DNA of 64,000 nucleotides, from NCBI GenBank assembly GCA_947488295.1, contig CANKYU010000002.1, forward strand, positions 868,001-932,000. Reading direction: 5' to 3'. Source of the DNA: an uncultured Anderseniella sp. (GTDB lineage Bacteria; Pseudomonadota; Alphaproteobacteria; Rhizobiales; Aestuariivirgaceae). The notes under the pieces were generated by a model. It was not told the origin of the DNA, ran no database searches, and worked only from the letters and a program-made list of their open reading frames with translations. A program made the translations under genes and the position numbers. Every line of letters begins with the position of its first letter. The first letter of the stretch is position 1. Shown here one piece after another: positions 1-8,775 of the stretch.

Positions 1-1877
1 CGGCGCAGGGAAGCCTCCACAACCGGATGCCGCCCGCCCTCGATATCGAAGCTGCGCGATGCATCAATGTGCGGCCTCGAATAGTCGTGCCGCAGGGCCA
101 GTTCAGCCAGCCCGCAATAGACATCCAGTTCAGCCAGCGCATCCGAGACAGCATGCAACATGTCAGCGCGCTGACAGGCTTCGTCGGCGAGATGCTCGAA
201 CATCTCGATCTCGATGGCACGGGCCCTGTCACCGGCCAGCGATATCTTCTGTTCAAGCCCGGTCAGTTCGGTGGTGGTAAAACGCATGGCATTCGCCATG
301 GTCTGGCGATGAATGAACTGGCCGGCATGATCGGCACCGAGCAACTGCTCGCCGCCCTGCTGGTTCAACTCGATGAAATAGCCCAGCATGTTGTTGTGTT
401 TTATCTTCAACGCCTTCAGGCCGGTTTCTTCGGCGTACCTGGTTTGCAGGCCGGCGATGACCTTGCGGCTCTCGTCGCGCAGTGCGCGGTTTTCATCCAG
501 CTCGGCATTGGCGCCGGCCCTGATGAACCCGCCATCGCGCGTGGTGGCCGGCAGTTCTTCCGACAACAAGCCCTCAAGACGCGAGGCAAATTCCGTATCT
601 GCCTGCCTGAGCGCCTGCCAGATGCCTGTGAGCTTGTCCGGCCACGGGTCAATACCGGACCGCTGCGAATGCGCTGCGGCAAGGCTGTCACACAACATGA
701 CGCCGTCCCTTACCGCGGCAAGATCGCGCGGCGACCCGCGTTTCAGGCTCAGCCTGGCCAGTGCCCGGTTCATGTCGGGGGCGTGACGCAGCGCCTCCCT
801 GATATCGCCACACGGCGCGGTTTGCGATGTCAGCGCCTCGACAGCATCATGGCGGGCCACGATCTCGTCGACACCGGTTACCGGAGCTGCAAGCCGGTCA
901 GCCAGCAACCTGCCGCCGGGACCGGTGACGCTCAGATCGATGGTGTGCAGCAGGCTGCCGGTGCGATCGCCCGACAGGGTCCTGACCAGTTCGAGATTGG
1001 CCCGGGTCGCGGCATCGATCAGCACGATGTGGCCGGGTTCCACCAGCGTCGGGGTGCGCAGGCTCGGCATCTTGCCGACCTGGGTCAGCATCACATAATC
1101 AAGCAGCACACCGGCGGCAGCCGTGGCAGCACGATCAAAACTGCCGAACGCGTCCAGCGATGCCACCTGGTAGTATTCCTGCAGGCGATTGCGGGCCGAG
1201 GTTGAATCGAACCTGGACGCAGGAAGCGGTGTTATGGTTGTCGCGACTTCGTCGAGCAGCACGGACAGCTCGCCATCGCCCAGCAACGCATCGGAGACCA
1301 GCAGTTCCGATGGATCGATGCGCGCCAGTTCGGAGATCAGCGCCGCACCGGTCACCGAGGTCACCGCAAATTCGCCGCTCGACATGTCCAGCCATGACAG
1401 CGCCATTTTGTCTTCGGCCCTGATGCGTGCCAGACAGGCCAGATAGTTGCTGCGCCCGGCCTGCAGGAGGTTGTCTTCGGTGATCGTGCCGGGTGTCACC
1501 AGGCGGACCACATCGCGGCGGACCACTGACTTTGAACCGCGTTTCTTTGCTTCTGCGGGATCTTCGGTCTGCTCACAGACGGCAACCTTGTGGCCAAGCC
1601 GGATCAGTCTTTGCAGGTAGTCATCGGCGGCATGAACCGGCACGCCGCACATGGGGATGTCATCGCCCAGGTGCTTGCCGCGCTTGGTCAGCGCAATTCC
1701 TAGAGCGGCAGACGCCACTTCCGCATCATTGAAGAACAGTTCGTAAAAGTCACCCATGCGATAGAACAGCAGGCTTTCGGGATGGGCCTGCTTGATCTCG
1801 GTATACTGCGCCATCATCGGCGTCATCTTGCCAGCCTGGCTTGCTGCGGGCGATGGTTGCTGGTGCGGTCTGTTCAT
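1..1877 (-). CDS. mutS: DNA mismatch repair protein MutS (3' end beyond window)
   Basis: MutS recognises base mismatches and small loops after replication and recruits MutL. About 625 residues are visible. The N-terminal mismatch-binding domain is clear: it carries the FYRMGDFYELF stretch with the Phe-x-Glu mismatch-reading region (FYE-type), followed by the connector and the core/lever domain (NNMLGYFIEL in the clamp region) and the start of the ATPase region (DIEGGRHPVVE). The Walker A part and the C-terminus lie outside the window. The start is the ATG at 1877, giving MNRPHQQPSP before the conserved MMAQY block; the later ATG in KMTPMM is a possible alternative. The next gene upstream, a sensor kinase on the same strand, ends 81 bases away. 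Identification is secure from the continuous MutS-like translation; the partial state is due only to the window edge. Confidence 0.95.
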   Translation of the reverse strand, partial: MNRPHQQPSPAASQAGKMTPMMAQYTEIKQAHPESLLFYRMGDFYELFFNDAEVASAALGIALTKRGKHLGDDIPMCGVPVHAADDYLQRLIRLGHKVAVCEQTEDPAEAKKRGSKSVVRRDVVRLVTPGTITEDNLLQAGRSNYLACLARIRAEDKMALSWLDMSSGEFAVTSVTGAALISELARIDPSELLVSDALLGDGELSVLLDEVATTITPLPASRFDSTSARNRLQEYYQVASLDAFGSFDRAATAAAGVLLDYVMLTQVGKMPSLRTPTLVEPGHIVLIDAATRANLELVRTLSGDRTGSLLHTIDLSVTGPGGRLLADRLAAPVTGVDEIVARHDAVEALTSQTAPCGDIREALRHAPDMNRALARLSLKRGSPRDLAAVRDGVMLCDSLAAAHSQRSGIDPWPDKLTGIWQALRQADTEFASRLEGLLSEELPATTRDGGFIRAGANAELDENRALRDESRKVIAGLQTRYAEETGLKALKIKHNNMLGYFIELNQQGGEQLLGADHAGQFIHRQTMANAMRFTTTELTGLEQKISLAGDRARAIEIEMFEHLADEACQRADMLHAVSDALAELDVYCGLAELALRHDYSRPHIDASRSFDIEGGRHPVVEASLR

Positions 1878-1958
1878 GGTGGCGGCAGACTACTCCATCA
1901 CAGACGGTTTCGTCGCTTGCCCATTTACCGCAATCCACAGCAGGTTTGGACCGCCGGC

Positions 1959-3854
1959 CTACGCCGCATTGCCGGGCTGCAGGAGACCGGCCACGGCCTC
2001 TTCAAGATCGGTGCGGTCAAACGGCTTGGTGAGGTAGCCGTCCATGCCGGCGTTCAGGCAGGCGCGCTGGCTGTCTTCGCGCAGATTGGCCGTCAGCGCC
2101 AGTATCGGCACACGGGTCTTGACGCCATGCTGCCTTTCCAGGCGGCGGATCTGCCTGGTGGTCTCAACCCCGTCCATCTTCGGCATGAAGATATCCATCA
2201 GGATAATGTCGTGGGTGATGGATTTGCCGGCTTTCAACTGGCGCTTTATTTCCTTGACGGCCTCGGCGCCATTGTCGAGATGGGTCACGGCATGGCCTGC
2301 CGACTTCAATATTTTCGTGGCCAGCAGCATGTTGATCTTGTTGTCTTCCACCAGCAGCACCTCAAGCCCGGCATTGTCCTTGACCCGGCGCAGCTGGCGG
2401 GCGGTCTTGCGCAGCGACGTAACCGGCTTGCGCATCGGGTCGGGGCTGGCGGTCAGCTGTTCCAGCAGCGTCGCCCGCCGGGTCGGTTTCAGAAGATAGC
2501 CGATGCGGACGTCATCCATCAGTTTTCTGTAGGTGCGACGCTCCTCGGGCTTCAGCAAGGCCCAGACACGGACAATATCAGACAGCTCATTGGCAGTTTT
2601 GAGGACATGGTCGCGGTTCTTTGCCGCCGCCGGGTCCAGGATAACCATGATGCGCCCGGAATCTGGAGCGTTGTTCACGGACGCAATCGTCCCCGCCAGG
2701 CCATCGAACGAGCCTACGGAGATGCATTGAGCCCCAAACCCGTACAGGTAATCGTGCAGGACAGTGCGGGTTGCGCCGGGCGGACTGACAAGGAACACCA
2801 TGCATCCCGACAACGCCTTGGCATTGTCGCTGCCGGTGTCTTCATCAGCGGACGGCAGATGAGCATCGAACCTGAACGTCGTCCCCTTGCCCACTTCACT
2901 TTCAAAGGTAATCTTGCCGTCCATCAGCTCAACAAGGTTGCGTGAGATGGCAAGGCCCAGGCCGGTGCCGCCGGACGCCTGGATTTCGGTTACCGACGAC
3001 TGGACAAACCTTTCAAACACCGCCTCATGTTCTGCTTCCGGTATACCGTGTCCGGTGTCGGCAATGCTGAAGGCCACCTGATTGTCCCGTGTGCCGCGCT
3101 CAACCCGGACCAGCACACTGCCTTGCGGTGTGAACTTGATCGCATTGCCGGCGATATTCAGAATGATCTGGCGCAGCCGCTGGGCATCGCCGGTCACCTG
3201 TTCCGGCAGGTCCGGGGCGACGTAACAGCTGATCTCTATGGAATTGGCATGGGCGCGGGCAGCCAGCAGCTCAACCGAGTTTTCCACCAGTTCGCAAAGA
3301 TTGAACGGCGCCGGCACAATGGCCATCTCGCCGGACTCTGCTTTCGCTGCATCCAGCAGTTCATCGATGATGGACAAAAGTGACCGTCCGGACATGTCCA
3401 CCGCTTCGGCGTAACTGCGCTGTTCGTGAGACAGTTTGGTGTCGAGCAGCAGGTTGGTCATGCCGATGACGCCATTCATCGGCGTCCTGAGTTCATGGGA
3501 GACCGCCTCCAGAAACCGGGATTTCGCGTTATTGGCCTCGTCGGCGTGCCGGCGGGCGGTACGCAAATCCTTAAGGGCAGACTGCAATTCGACAAGCTGC
3601 CGGTTGGTGATCGCCCAGACATGTTGAAATGCCAACAGCAGGAACACCACCAGCCCGGCAAACAGGACACGCGACAAGACTTCCACCTGTTCGGCCTGCA
3701 TGCTGATCGCGACAATGTTGACGAGCACGGCGAACACCGACAACACGGCAGCGATGCGCACCAGGATGCCGGTACGCCCTTTCGGCGCAGCCGATCCCAT
3801 GGATCTCGGCCATCGCCGCCGCTCAGTACGGTTGTCTTGCTGTTCCTGCACCAC
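1959..3854 (-). CDS. Hybrid sensor histidine kinase with a degenerate and a canonical receiver domain
   Basis: A membrane-anchored two-component kinase of about 631 residues. It has two hydrophobic segments near the N-terminus (LVRIAAVLSVFAVLVNIVAI and VLFAGLVVFLLLAF), no large periplasmic sensor, then a HisKA domain with the H-box SHELRTPMNG, and a HATPase domain with N-box NAIKF, G1 DTGHGIPE and G2 GGTGLGLAI. Two receiver-like domains follow. The last is canonical (LLVEDNKIN, phosphoacceptor LMDIFMPKMDG, conserved TKPF). The first lacks the acidic pair at its first strand (FLVSPPG), so it is probably a pseudo-receiver. The start is uncertain: I chose GTG 3854, which is preceded by GGGGA with 6 bases of spacing. 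An in-frame TTG at 3902 and an ATG at 3800 are alternatives. The signal and target are not evident from the neighbours. Confidence 0.85.
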   Translation of the reverse strand: MVQEQQDNRTERRRWPRSMGSAAPKGRTGILVRIAAVLSVFAVLVNIVAISMQAEQVEVLSRVLFAGLVVFLLLAFQHVWAITNRQLVELQSALKDLRTARRHADEANNAKSRFLEAVSHELRTPMNGVIGMTNLLLDTKLSHEQRSYAEAVDMSGRSLLSIIDELLDAAKAESGEMAIVPAPFNLCELVENSVELLAARAHANSIEISCYVAPDLPEQVTGDAQRLRQIILNIAGNAIKFTPQGSVLVRVERGTRDNQVAFSIADTGHGIPEAEHEAVFERFVQSSVTEIQASGGTGLGLAISRNLVELMDGKITFESEVGKGTTFRFDAHLPSADEDTGSDNAKALSGCMVFLVSPPGATRTVLHDYLYGFGAQCISVGSFDGLAGTIASVNNAPDSGRIMVILDPAAAKNRDHVLKTANELSDIVRVWALLKPEERRTYRKLMDDVRIGYLLKPTRRATLLEQLTASPDPMRKPVTSLRKTARQLRRVKDNAGLEVLLVEDNKINMLLATKILKSAGHAVTHLDNGAEAVKEIKRQLKAGKSITHDIILMDIFMPKMDGVETTRQIRRLERQHGVKTRVPILALTANLREDSQRACLNAGMDGYLTKPFDRTDLEEAVAGLLQPGNAA

Positions 3855-3955
3855 ACGTTTTCCCCGTTTGCAGAACTTCTGCACCGGGTTATCGCATCGC
3901 AATGCTTAGAACCGGACTAGCCGGATCGTTAAAATTTTATCTATCGGGTGGATTG

Positions 3956-4870
3956 TTAAGCGGCCGGGTCATCGTGAACCGCCGCCACCAGCCAGTCGCG
4001 GAACGCCCGAACGCCGGGGCGTTCCAGGTGATCGGCCGGGCACACGAACCAGTACCAGTGGTCAGACGGCAGCACCAGGTCGAACGGCTTGATCAGGCGG
4101 CCGCTGTCGAGATCCTGACGTACCAGGAACTCGCTGACCAGCGCCACGCCGCCGGCATTGATGGCGGCTTCCACGGCGAGTGAATCGCTGGTCATCACAG
4201 GTCCCCTGTTGCTGTTTGCCACGTTAACGCCGGCTGTTTTCAGCCACATGGCCCAGTCAGGCTGTGTGCCTGCCGCGGCGAACCAGTCGACATGGATCAG
4301 GGTGTGATGGGCAAGATCGTGTGGCGTCAGCAAGGGATGGTCACCCTGCAGCAGAGCCGGTGAGCAGACCGGTATGACGTCCTCGCTTACCAGCGCCTCG
4401 GCATGCAGACCGGGATATGGCCCGGTGCCGAAGCGAATGGCCGCATCCACCCCGTCGCCGGCAAAGCTGACAATGGACAGCGATCCGTCCAGCCGTACGC
4501 TGATTTCAGGGTGAAGGGTGTTGAATTCCGACAGCCGCCTGACCAGCCATTTGCCGGCAAACACCGGCGCGGACGAAATCACCAGCGGTGCATCTTCATC
4601 AAGGCTTTCCAGCGCGCGGCACCCCTGCCGCCACAGGTCCAGGCCTTCCGTCAGGTACGGCAGCAAAGCCGCACCCCGGTCAGTCAGCCGGATGGAGCGT
4701 ACAGTGCGGTGAAACAGCGGAAACCGGAAATGGGCTTCCAGCGTCTTGATCTGGTGGCTTATGGCCGCCGGTGTCACCGCCAGTTCGTCTGCAGCGGCGC
4801 TCATGCTGGCATGGCGTCCTGCAGCCTCAAAGGCACGCAACGCATTCAAAGGTGGCAATCGGGATGGCAT
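3956..4870 (-). CDS. LysR-family transcriptional regulator, GcvA-like
   Basis: A 304-residue LysR regulator of normal length. The N-terminal winged helix-turn-helix is clear (LNALRAFEAAGRHASMSAAA, then AVTPAAISHQIKTLE and RTVRSIRLTDRGAALLPY). This matches the GcvA-type subgroup, in which the regulator begins PSRLPPLNALRAFEAA. The C-terminal substrate-binding domain has the usual ISVRLDGS and DAAIRFG strands. It is transcribed away from a very small ORF (5000-5164). The 129-base AT-rich space between them holds a palindrome resembling a LysR box, so the regulator probably controls itself and/or that small gene. The effector is unknown. The ATG start at 4870 gives the conserved N-terminus directly. 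Confidence 0.9.
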   Translation of the reverse strand: MPSRLPPLNALRAFEAAGRHASMSAAADELAVTPAAISHQIKTLEAHFRFPLFHRTVRSIRLTDRGAALLPYLTEGLDLWRQGCRALESLDEDAPLVISSAPVFAGKWLVRRLSEFNTLHPEISVRLDGSLSIVSFAGDGVDAAIRFGTGPYPGLHAEALVSEDVIPVCSPALLQGDHPLLTPHDLAHHTLIHVDWFAAAGTQPDWAMWLKTAGVNVANSNRGPVMTSDSLAVEAAINAGGVALVSEFLVRQDLDSGRLIKPFDLVLPSDHWYWFVCPADHLERPGVRAFRDWLVAAVHDDPAA

Positions 4871-4938
4871 GGCATAGGTTATAGATTATATTTTCTAACT
4901 TATTACTTGAAAGCATTTCGTTTGTCAGAACAGGAAAT

Positions 4939-4955
4939 CAAGCAGATATTGCTTG
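4939..4955. promoter_or_regulatory. LysR-box-like palindrome in divergent intergenic region
   Basis: A perfect inverted repeat, CAAGCA-gatat-TGCTTG, with 6-base arms and a 5-base centre. It lies between the divergent LysR gene and the small ORF at 5000. LysR regulators typically bind imperfect dyads containing T-N11-A, and this 17-base element fits that geometry. A second small hairpin, GTTGC-tttt-GCAAC, lies at 4962-4975, just upstream of the small ORF's ribosome binding site. Binding by the adjacent LysR protein is inferred, not shown. Confidence 0.5.
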
Positions 4956-4999
4956 TTAGAAGTTGCTTTTGCAACAGAAATTCTAAAAGGACCTGCGTT

Positions 5000-5164
5000 A
5001 TGAACCCCTATGCTTTCCCCAATCTCCTGCAACCCAGCGTTCCTGTTGACTACCGGTCGGCGCACACCAATCCCACCAGCGGCGAGTCCGGTTATGACAT
5101 GAGCCGCGCCATTTTCCGCATGGTATGCATGGTTGAAAACTTACTGCCTGGATCAGGCCGCTAG
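5000..5164 (+). CDS. Possible small protein (54 aa), unknown function
   Basis: A short ORF starting MNPYAFPNLLQPSV and ending VENLLPGSGR. An AAAAGG Shine-Dalgarno-like stretch lies 7 bases before the ATG. It has no hydrophobic segment long enough for a membrane helix and matches no family I recognise. GcvA-like LysR genes are often divergent from small DUF1127-type proteins. The position fits, but the basic C-terminal half of DUF1127 is not seen here, so this could be a truncated or diverged relative or a non-coding chance ORF. Its last 12 bases overlap the 3' end of the convergent comM. Support comes from the promoter-like AT-rich upstream region, the operator-like palindrome and the RBS. 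Confidence 0.45.
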   Translation: MNPYAFPNLLQPSVPVDYRSAHTNPTSGESGYDMSRAIFRMVCMVENLLPGSGR

Positions 5165-6685
5165 CTGGAAACTCGCCAGTTTCTGGCGGTAACTGAGGGC
5201 TTCCGCCACGTTCAGGCGGCTAACGGTGTCGTGGCCGTCGAGATCAGCCAGGGTTCTGGCCAGGCGCAGAACCCGGTGATAACCGCGCGCCGACAGGTTC
5301 ATGGCATTGGCGGCATCCTGCAGCAAAACCAGTCCTTCAGGGTCCGGGCGAGCCACCTCTTCCAGCAGGGTGCCGTCCAACTGCGCATTTGTCCGCAGCA
5401 TCGCGAGGCCAGGCTTGCTAAACCGTGCGGCCTGTATGGCGCGCGCGCGCGCCACGCGGGCGGCGATATCCGCAGAGCCTTCGGCAGGCGGCGGCAAGGT
5501 CAGATCGGACGCGCGCACCGCCGCCAGTTCGATCTGTATGTCGATGCGATCCAGCAGCGGGCCTGAAATGCGCGCCTGATAGTCGACGGCGCACTTGACG
5601 CCACGTTTGCAGACATGACCCGGTTCACCGGCCATACCGCATTTGCACGGGTTCATGGCGGCGATCAGCTGGAACCGGGCCGGATAGGTGATGTGGTGAT
5701 TGGCGCGCGCGACCACCGCCTCGCCGGTTTCCATGGGCTGGCGCAGCGCCTCAAGGGCGCGCGGCTGGAACTCCGGCAATTCGTCCAGAAACAGGATGCC
5801 GTTGTGGGCCAGCACCATTTCGCCGGGCAAGGCGCGGTGCCCGCCGCCGATCAGGGCTGCCTGCGAGGCAGAATGATGCGGGTTGCGGTAGGGCCTGAGC
5901 GTCGATACGCCCCGCGACCGCAATTCTCCGGCAACGGACGCAATGGTCGAGACCTCAAGCATTTCAGCTGCATCCATCGGCGGCAGGATGGACGGCAGGC
6001 GCGAGGCCAGCATCGACTTGCCGGCGCCTGGCGGTCCGACCATCAGCATGTGATGGCCACCGGCAGCGGCCACTTCCAGCGCGCGTTTTGCCGTCTCCTG
6101 GCCCTTCACATCACGAAAGTCGGCGAGGTCGCCACCGGTTTCGGCAATACCCGGCTTCGGCCTCGTCAACACTTGCGTGCCCTTCATGTGATTGAGCACC
6201 TGGACCAGCGAACTGACCGCCAGTATGTCCATGTCGTCCGATGCCCAGGCCGCTTCCGGGCCGCACGTCTTGGGACAGATCAGCCCGAGGTCGCGGGCAT
6301 TGGCCGCCATGGCCGCGGGCAGCGCGCCGGATACCGGTTCTACCGAGCCGTCCAGCGACAACTCCCCCAGCACCACATAGCGGCTGATGAAGTCCGCCGG
6401 CAGCAACCCCATGGCCGCCATCAGGGCAATGGCGATGGGCAGGTCAAAATGGCTGCCCTCCTTGGGCAGGTCGGCCGGGGCCAGGTTGACGGTGATGCGT
6501 TTGGCCGGCATGGCAAGCCCGATGGCCGACAGCGCGGCGCGCACCCGTTCCTTGCTTTCGGCAACCGCCTTGTCACCCAAGCCCACAATGGAAAACGCCA
6601 CCATGCCGGACGCCATGTGCACCTGCACATCGACCGGCACCGCCTCAATGCCCTTGAACGCAACTGTCGCGACACGCGATACCAT
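5153..6685 (-). CDS. comM: YifB/ComM-family AAA ATPase (Mg-chelatase-like)
   Basis: A 510-residue protein of the YifB/ComM family, hexameric AAA+ ATPases linked to branch migration during natural transformation. It has an N-terminal Lon-like S5 fold (MVSRVATVAFKGIEAVPVDV, GLGDKAVAESKERVRAAL), then the AAA core with Walker A GPPGAGKS and Walker B ILFLDELPEF. The Mg-chelatase C-terminal domain ends in RGYHRVLRLARTLADL. A cysteine set in the middle (CKCGMAGEPGHVCKRGVKC region) is typical of the family. The length is normal and the ATG start at 6685 is conserved. It is convergent with the small ORF at 5000-5164 and is followed on the same strand, after 82 bases, by the DUF1993 gene upstream. Whether the organism is transformable cannot be judged here. 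Confidence 0.93.
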   Translation of the reverse strand: MVSRVATVAFKGIEAVPVDVQVHMASGMVAFSIVGLGDKAVAESKERVRAALSAIGLAMPAKRITVNLAPADLPKEGSHFDLPIAIALMAAMGLLPADFISRYVVLGELSLDGSVEPVSGALPAAMAANARDLGLICPKTCGPEAAWASDDMDILAVSSLVQVLNHMKGTQVLTRPKPGIAETGGDLADFRDVKGQETAKRALEVAAAGGHHMLMVGPPGAGKSMLASRLPSILPPMDAAEMLEVSTIASVAGELRSRGVSTLRPYRNPHHSASQAALIGGGHRALPGEMVLAHNGILFLDELPEFQPRALEALRQPMETGEAVVARANHHITYPARFQLIAAMNPCKCGMAGEPGHVCKRGVKCAVDYQARISGPLLDRIDIQIELAAVRASDLTLPPPAEGSADIAARVARARAIQAARFSKPGLAMLRTNAQLDGTLLEEVARPDPEGLVLLQDAANAMNLSARGYHRVLRLARTLADLDGHDTVSRLNVAEALSYRQKLASFQLAA

Positions 6686-6767
6686 GGCTAGCGCCCCTTA
6701 TAGTTCGTCGATCAGCATACAGACACTCATCGCATCGTCAAGAACATTAAGGGAACATGTCGTGTTG

Positions 6768-7295
6768 TTACTCGTTTCGTCGCAGATAAGCGAACATGTG
6801 GCTTACATAGTCGGCCTTGCCAAGCTCGACGCCCTGATGCCGCATGATGGCGTAAGCCGTCACCGCATGAAAATAAAACTGGGCCAGCGCCCAGTCCCGC
6901 ACATACCGGGACCCGGTCAGATCGAAGGTCATGCCGTCGGCCAGCACAATTTCAATTTCGCGATCCTCGGCGCCGTCGAAGTCGGCTTCGGAAACGTCGT
7001 CCAGAAGCGCCAGCGTATCTGCGATCAGTGATTTGAGCTGGCCGAGTGATACCGCGTCACTTTCGGGTTCCACAACATCCCTGTCCGTCAGCCGCCGTAT
7101 CGCATCACGCGCCTGAATGCATATGAATCGCACCTGATCGGAGAGTGGGGCCATATCCGCCGCAAGCCGGCCAGCCAGGAAATCCGCCTCGGAGACATCG
7201 GCGGCAAGCGCCCAGTCCGCGCCCTTCTGCAACTGCGCGGAAAGCCCGCGTAACATCTGCGCGTAACCGGGAACAATAAGCGTGTAAAGCGACAT
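6768..7295 (-). CDS. DUF1993 family protein
   Basis: A 175-residue soluble protein beginning MSLYTLIVPGYAQMLRGLSA, which matches the DUF1993 family. Members are predicted four-helix bundles related to the DinB/YfiT fold, and no reaction is established. The sequence is mostly helical, with the conserved FDLTGSRYVRDWALAQFYFHAVTAYAIMR type C-terminal region (positions about 130-160) and a terminal YLRRNE. There is no signal peptide. It stands alone between gshB and comM, transcribed in the same direction as both, with gaps of about 110 and 82 bases. I assign the family from overall pattern; the cellular role is unknown. Confidence 0.75.
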   Translation of the reverse strand: MSLYTLIVPGYAQMLRGLSAQLQKGADWALAADVSEADFLAGRLAADMAPLSDQVRFICIQARDAIRRLTDRDVVEPESDAVSLGQLKSLIADTLALLDDVSEADFDGAEDREIEIVLADGMTFDLTGSRYVRDWALAQFYFHAVTAYAIMRHQGVELGKADYVSHMFAYLRRNE

Positions 7296-7404
7296 GAGAC
7301 CTCTGAACCGAGCGCTGGACCAACAACTGAACTGCTAGGGACGTGGTATAACATCCTTGTACAGAATTCCACCGTGGGGTTGGCGTCAGACTCTGCAGCC
7401 TGCG

Positions 7405-8346
7405 CTAACTGCGCCGCGCCTCGACTGCGTCCATCACCAAGGCTGCAATATCCGCGCCGCCGAATTTCTTCACTTCGCGAATGCCGGTGGGCGAGGTGAC
7501 GTTGATTTCGGTCATGTAGTCGCCGATGACGTCGATGCCGACGAAAATCAGGCCGCGTTTTTTCAGGTCGGGGCCGATGCGGGCGCAGATTTCGCGCTCG
7601 CGGTCGGTCAGCTCGGCCGGTTCCGGCCTGCCGCCGACATGCATGTTGGAGCGGGTTTCGCCGGCCGCCGGCACCCGGTTGATGGCGCCAACCGGTTCGC
7701 CGTCGACCAGGATGATGCGCTTGTCGCCCTTCTTCACATCTGAAAGGTACTGCTGGGCGATGAACGGTTCGCGGAACGACTGGGTGAACATTTCCATCAG
7801 CGAGGCGAAATTCTCATCGCCGTGGGCGAGACGAAATACCCCGGCGCCGCCATTGCCGTAGAGCGGTTTCAGGATGATGTCGCCGTATTCATCGCGAAAT
7901 TCCGACAAACGCTGCGGATCGCGCGAAATCAGCGTCGGCGGGATGAACTCGTTGTATTGCAGCACATAGAGCTTTTCCGGCGCATTGCGCACCTCAGCCG
8001 GATCATTGACCACCAGCGTCTTCGGGTGGATGGCCTCCAGCATGTGCGTGTAGGTGATGTAGTTCATGTCGAACGGCGGGTCCTGGCGCATCAGCACGGC
8101 ATCGTAATCCTCCATCCGCACGGTGCGGGTCTCCAACTTCTCGACGTGTTTGCCGACCTCGTCACGCACCTTCACATCGGCACCGGTGGCGGACAGCCTG
8201 CCGTCGCGCAGCGCCAGGGTGTCGGCATGGTACTCAAACAACTCATGGCCGCGGGCTTGTGCTTCCAGCATGAGGGCGAAGGTGGAATCACCGGCGATAT
8301 CGATGGCCTCGATCGGATCCATCTGAACTGCAATCTTGAGCGTCAT
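7405..8346 (-). CDS. gshB: Glutathione synthetase
   Basis: GshB joins gamma-glutamylcysteine and glycine using ATP, the second step of glutathione synthesis. The 313-residue product is the usual size for the proteobacterial enzyme. The N-terminus ([27 protein letters not shown]) and the [11 protein letters not shown] substrate segment are diagnostic. The ATP-grasp region shows [14 protein letters not shown], the loop [11 protein letters not shown], and metal/phosphate-binding residues in [13 protein letters not shown]. Downstream of yraN and rsmI on the same strand, it follows the common alphaproteobacterial order rsmI-yraN-gshB, with a 33-base gap from yraN. The ATG at 8346 yields the conserved start. 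Confidence 0.96.
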   Translation of the reverse strand: MTLKIAVQMDPIEAIDIAGDSTFALMLEAQARGHELFEYHADTLALRDGRLSATGADVKVRDEVGKHVEKLETRTVRMEDYDAVLMRQDPPFDMNYITYTHMLEAIHPKTLVVNDPAEVRNAPEKLYVLQYNEFIPPTLISRDPQRLSEFRDEYGDIILKPLYGNGGAGVFRLAHGDENFASLMEMFTQSFREPFIAQQYLSDVKKGDKRIILVDGEPVGAINRVPAAGETRSNMHVGGRPEPAELTDREREICARIGPDLKKRGLIFVGIDVIGDYMTEINVTSPTGIREVKKFGGADIAALVMDAVEARRS

Positions 8347-8379
8347 GGGGGGTCAAACTCCAGGCATTTATAGGTCGTC

Positions 8380-8775
8380 TTACTGATCGTCTGCGGCAAA
8401 CGCATTGGCGATGTGCTGCGGCCACTGGTACGGCGTCACCAATACGATGTCAAAGCGGCAATCGCAGTCCGCCGCATCCGGGTTTGCGCCCAGCCAGTGA
8501 CGGGCTGCGGAAACAATGCGGCGGCGCTGATGCGGTCCGACCGAGGCCAGTGCGTCATCGGCACTGCTGCGCGCCTTGACCTCGACGAAGGCAATTGCTG
8601 ATGCGCGCCGGGCAATCAGATCGATTTCACCGGCAGGCGACTTCCAGCGCCGGGCCAGTATCCGATAGCCTTTCAGGCGCAGCAGCATGGCTGCCTTGGC
8701 TTCCGCCAGATGGCCAAGGCGTTCGGCCTGCTGCCGGCGCGCGGATGAGCCAATTGTGGCAGGCGGTTTCGTCAT
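8380..8775 (-). CDS. yraN: UPF0102 family (YraN) endonuclease-like protein
   Basis: A 131-residue member of UPF0102/YraN, small proteins with a restriction-endonuclease-like (Holliday-junction resolvase-type) fold. The core motif is visible as GYRILARRWKSPAGEIDLIARR followed by IAFVEVKARS, giving the E-x(n)-D-x(n)-ExK nuclease signature. The C-terminal CRFDIVLVTP strand is also conserved. The start codon overlaps the stop of rsmI by 4 bases (ATGA), indicating translational coupling in an rsmI-yraN-gshB operon. The biological role is not established; nuclease activity is inferred from the fold. Confidence 0.92.
   Translation of the reverse strand: MTKPPATIGSSARRQQAERLGHLAEAKAAMLLRLKGYRILARRWKSPAGEIDLIARRASAIAFVEVKARSSADDALASVGPHQRRRIVSAARHWLGANPDAADCDCRFDIVLVTPYQWPQHIANAFAADDQ

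Noticed and set aside
27..1205. Open plus-strand frame of 392 codons
   Set aside because: It runs antisense to mutS, whose translation shows continuous MutS motifs. The plus frame has no recognisable domain.
1782..2945. Open plus-strand frame of 387 codons
   Set aside because: Antisense to the hybrid kinase, with His/Gln-rich composition typical of shadow frames.
5615..6691. Open plus-strand frame of 358 codons
   Set aside because: Antisense to comM, with no family features.
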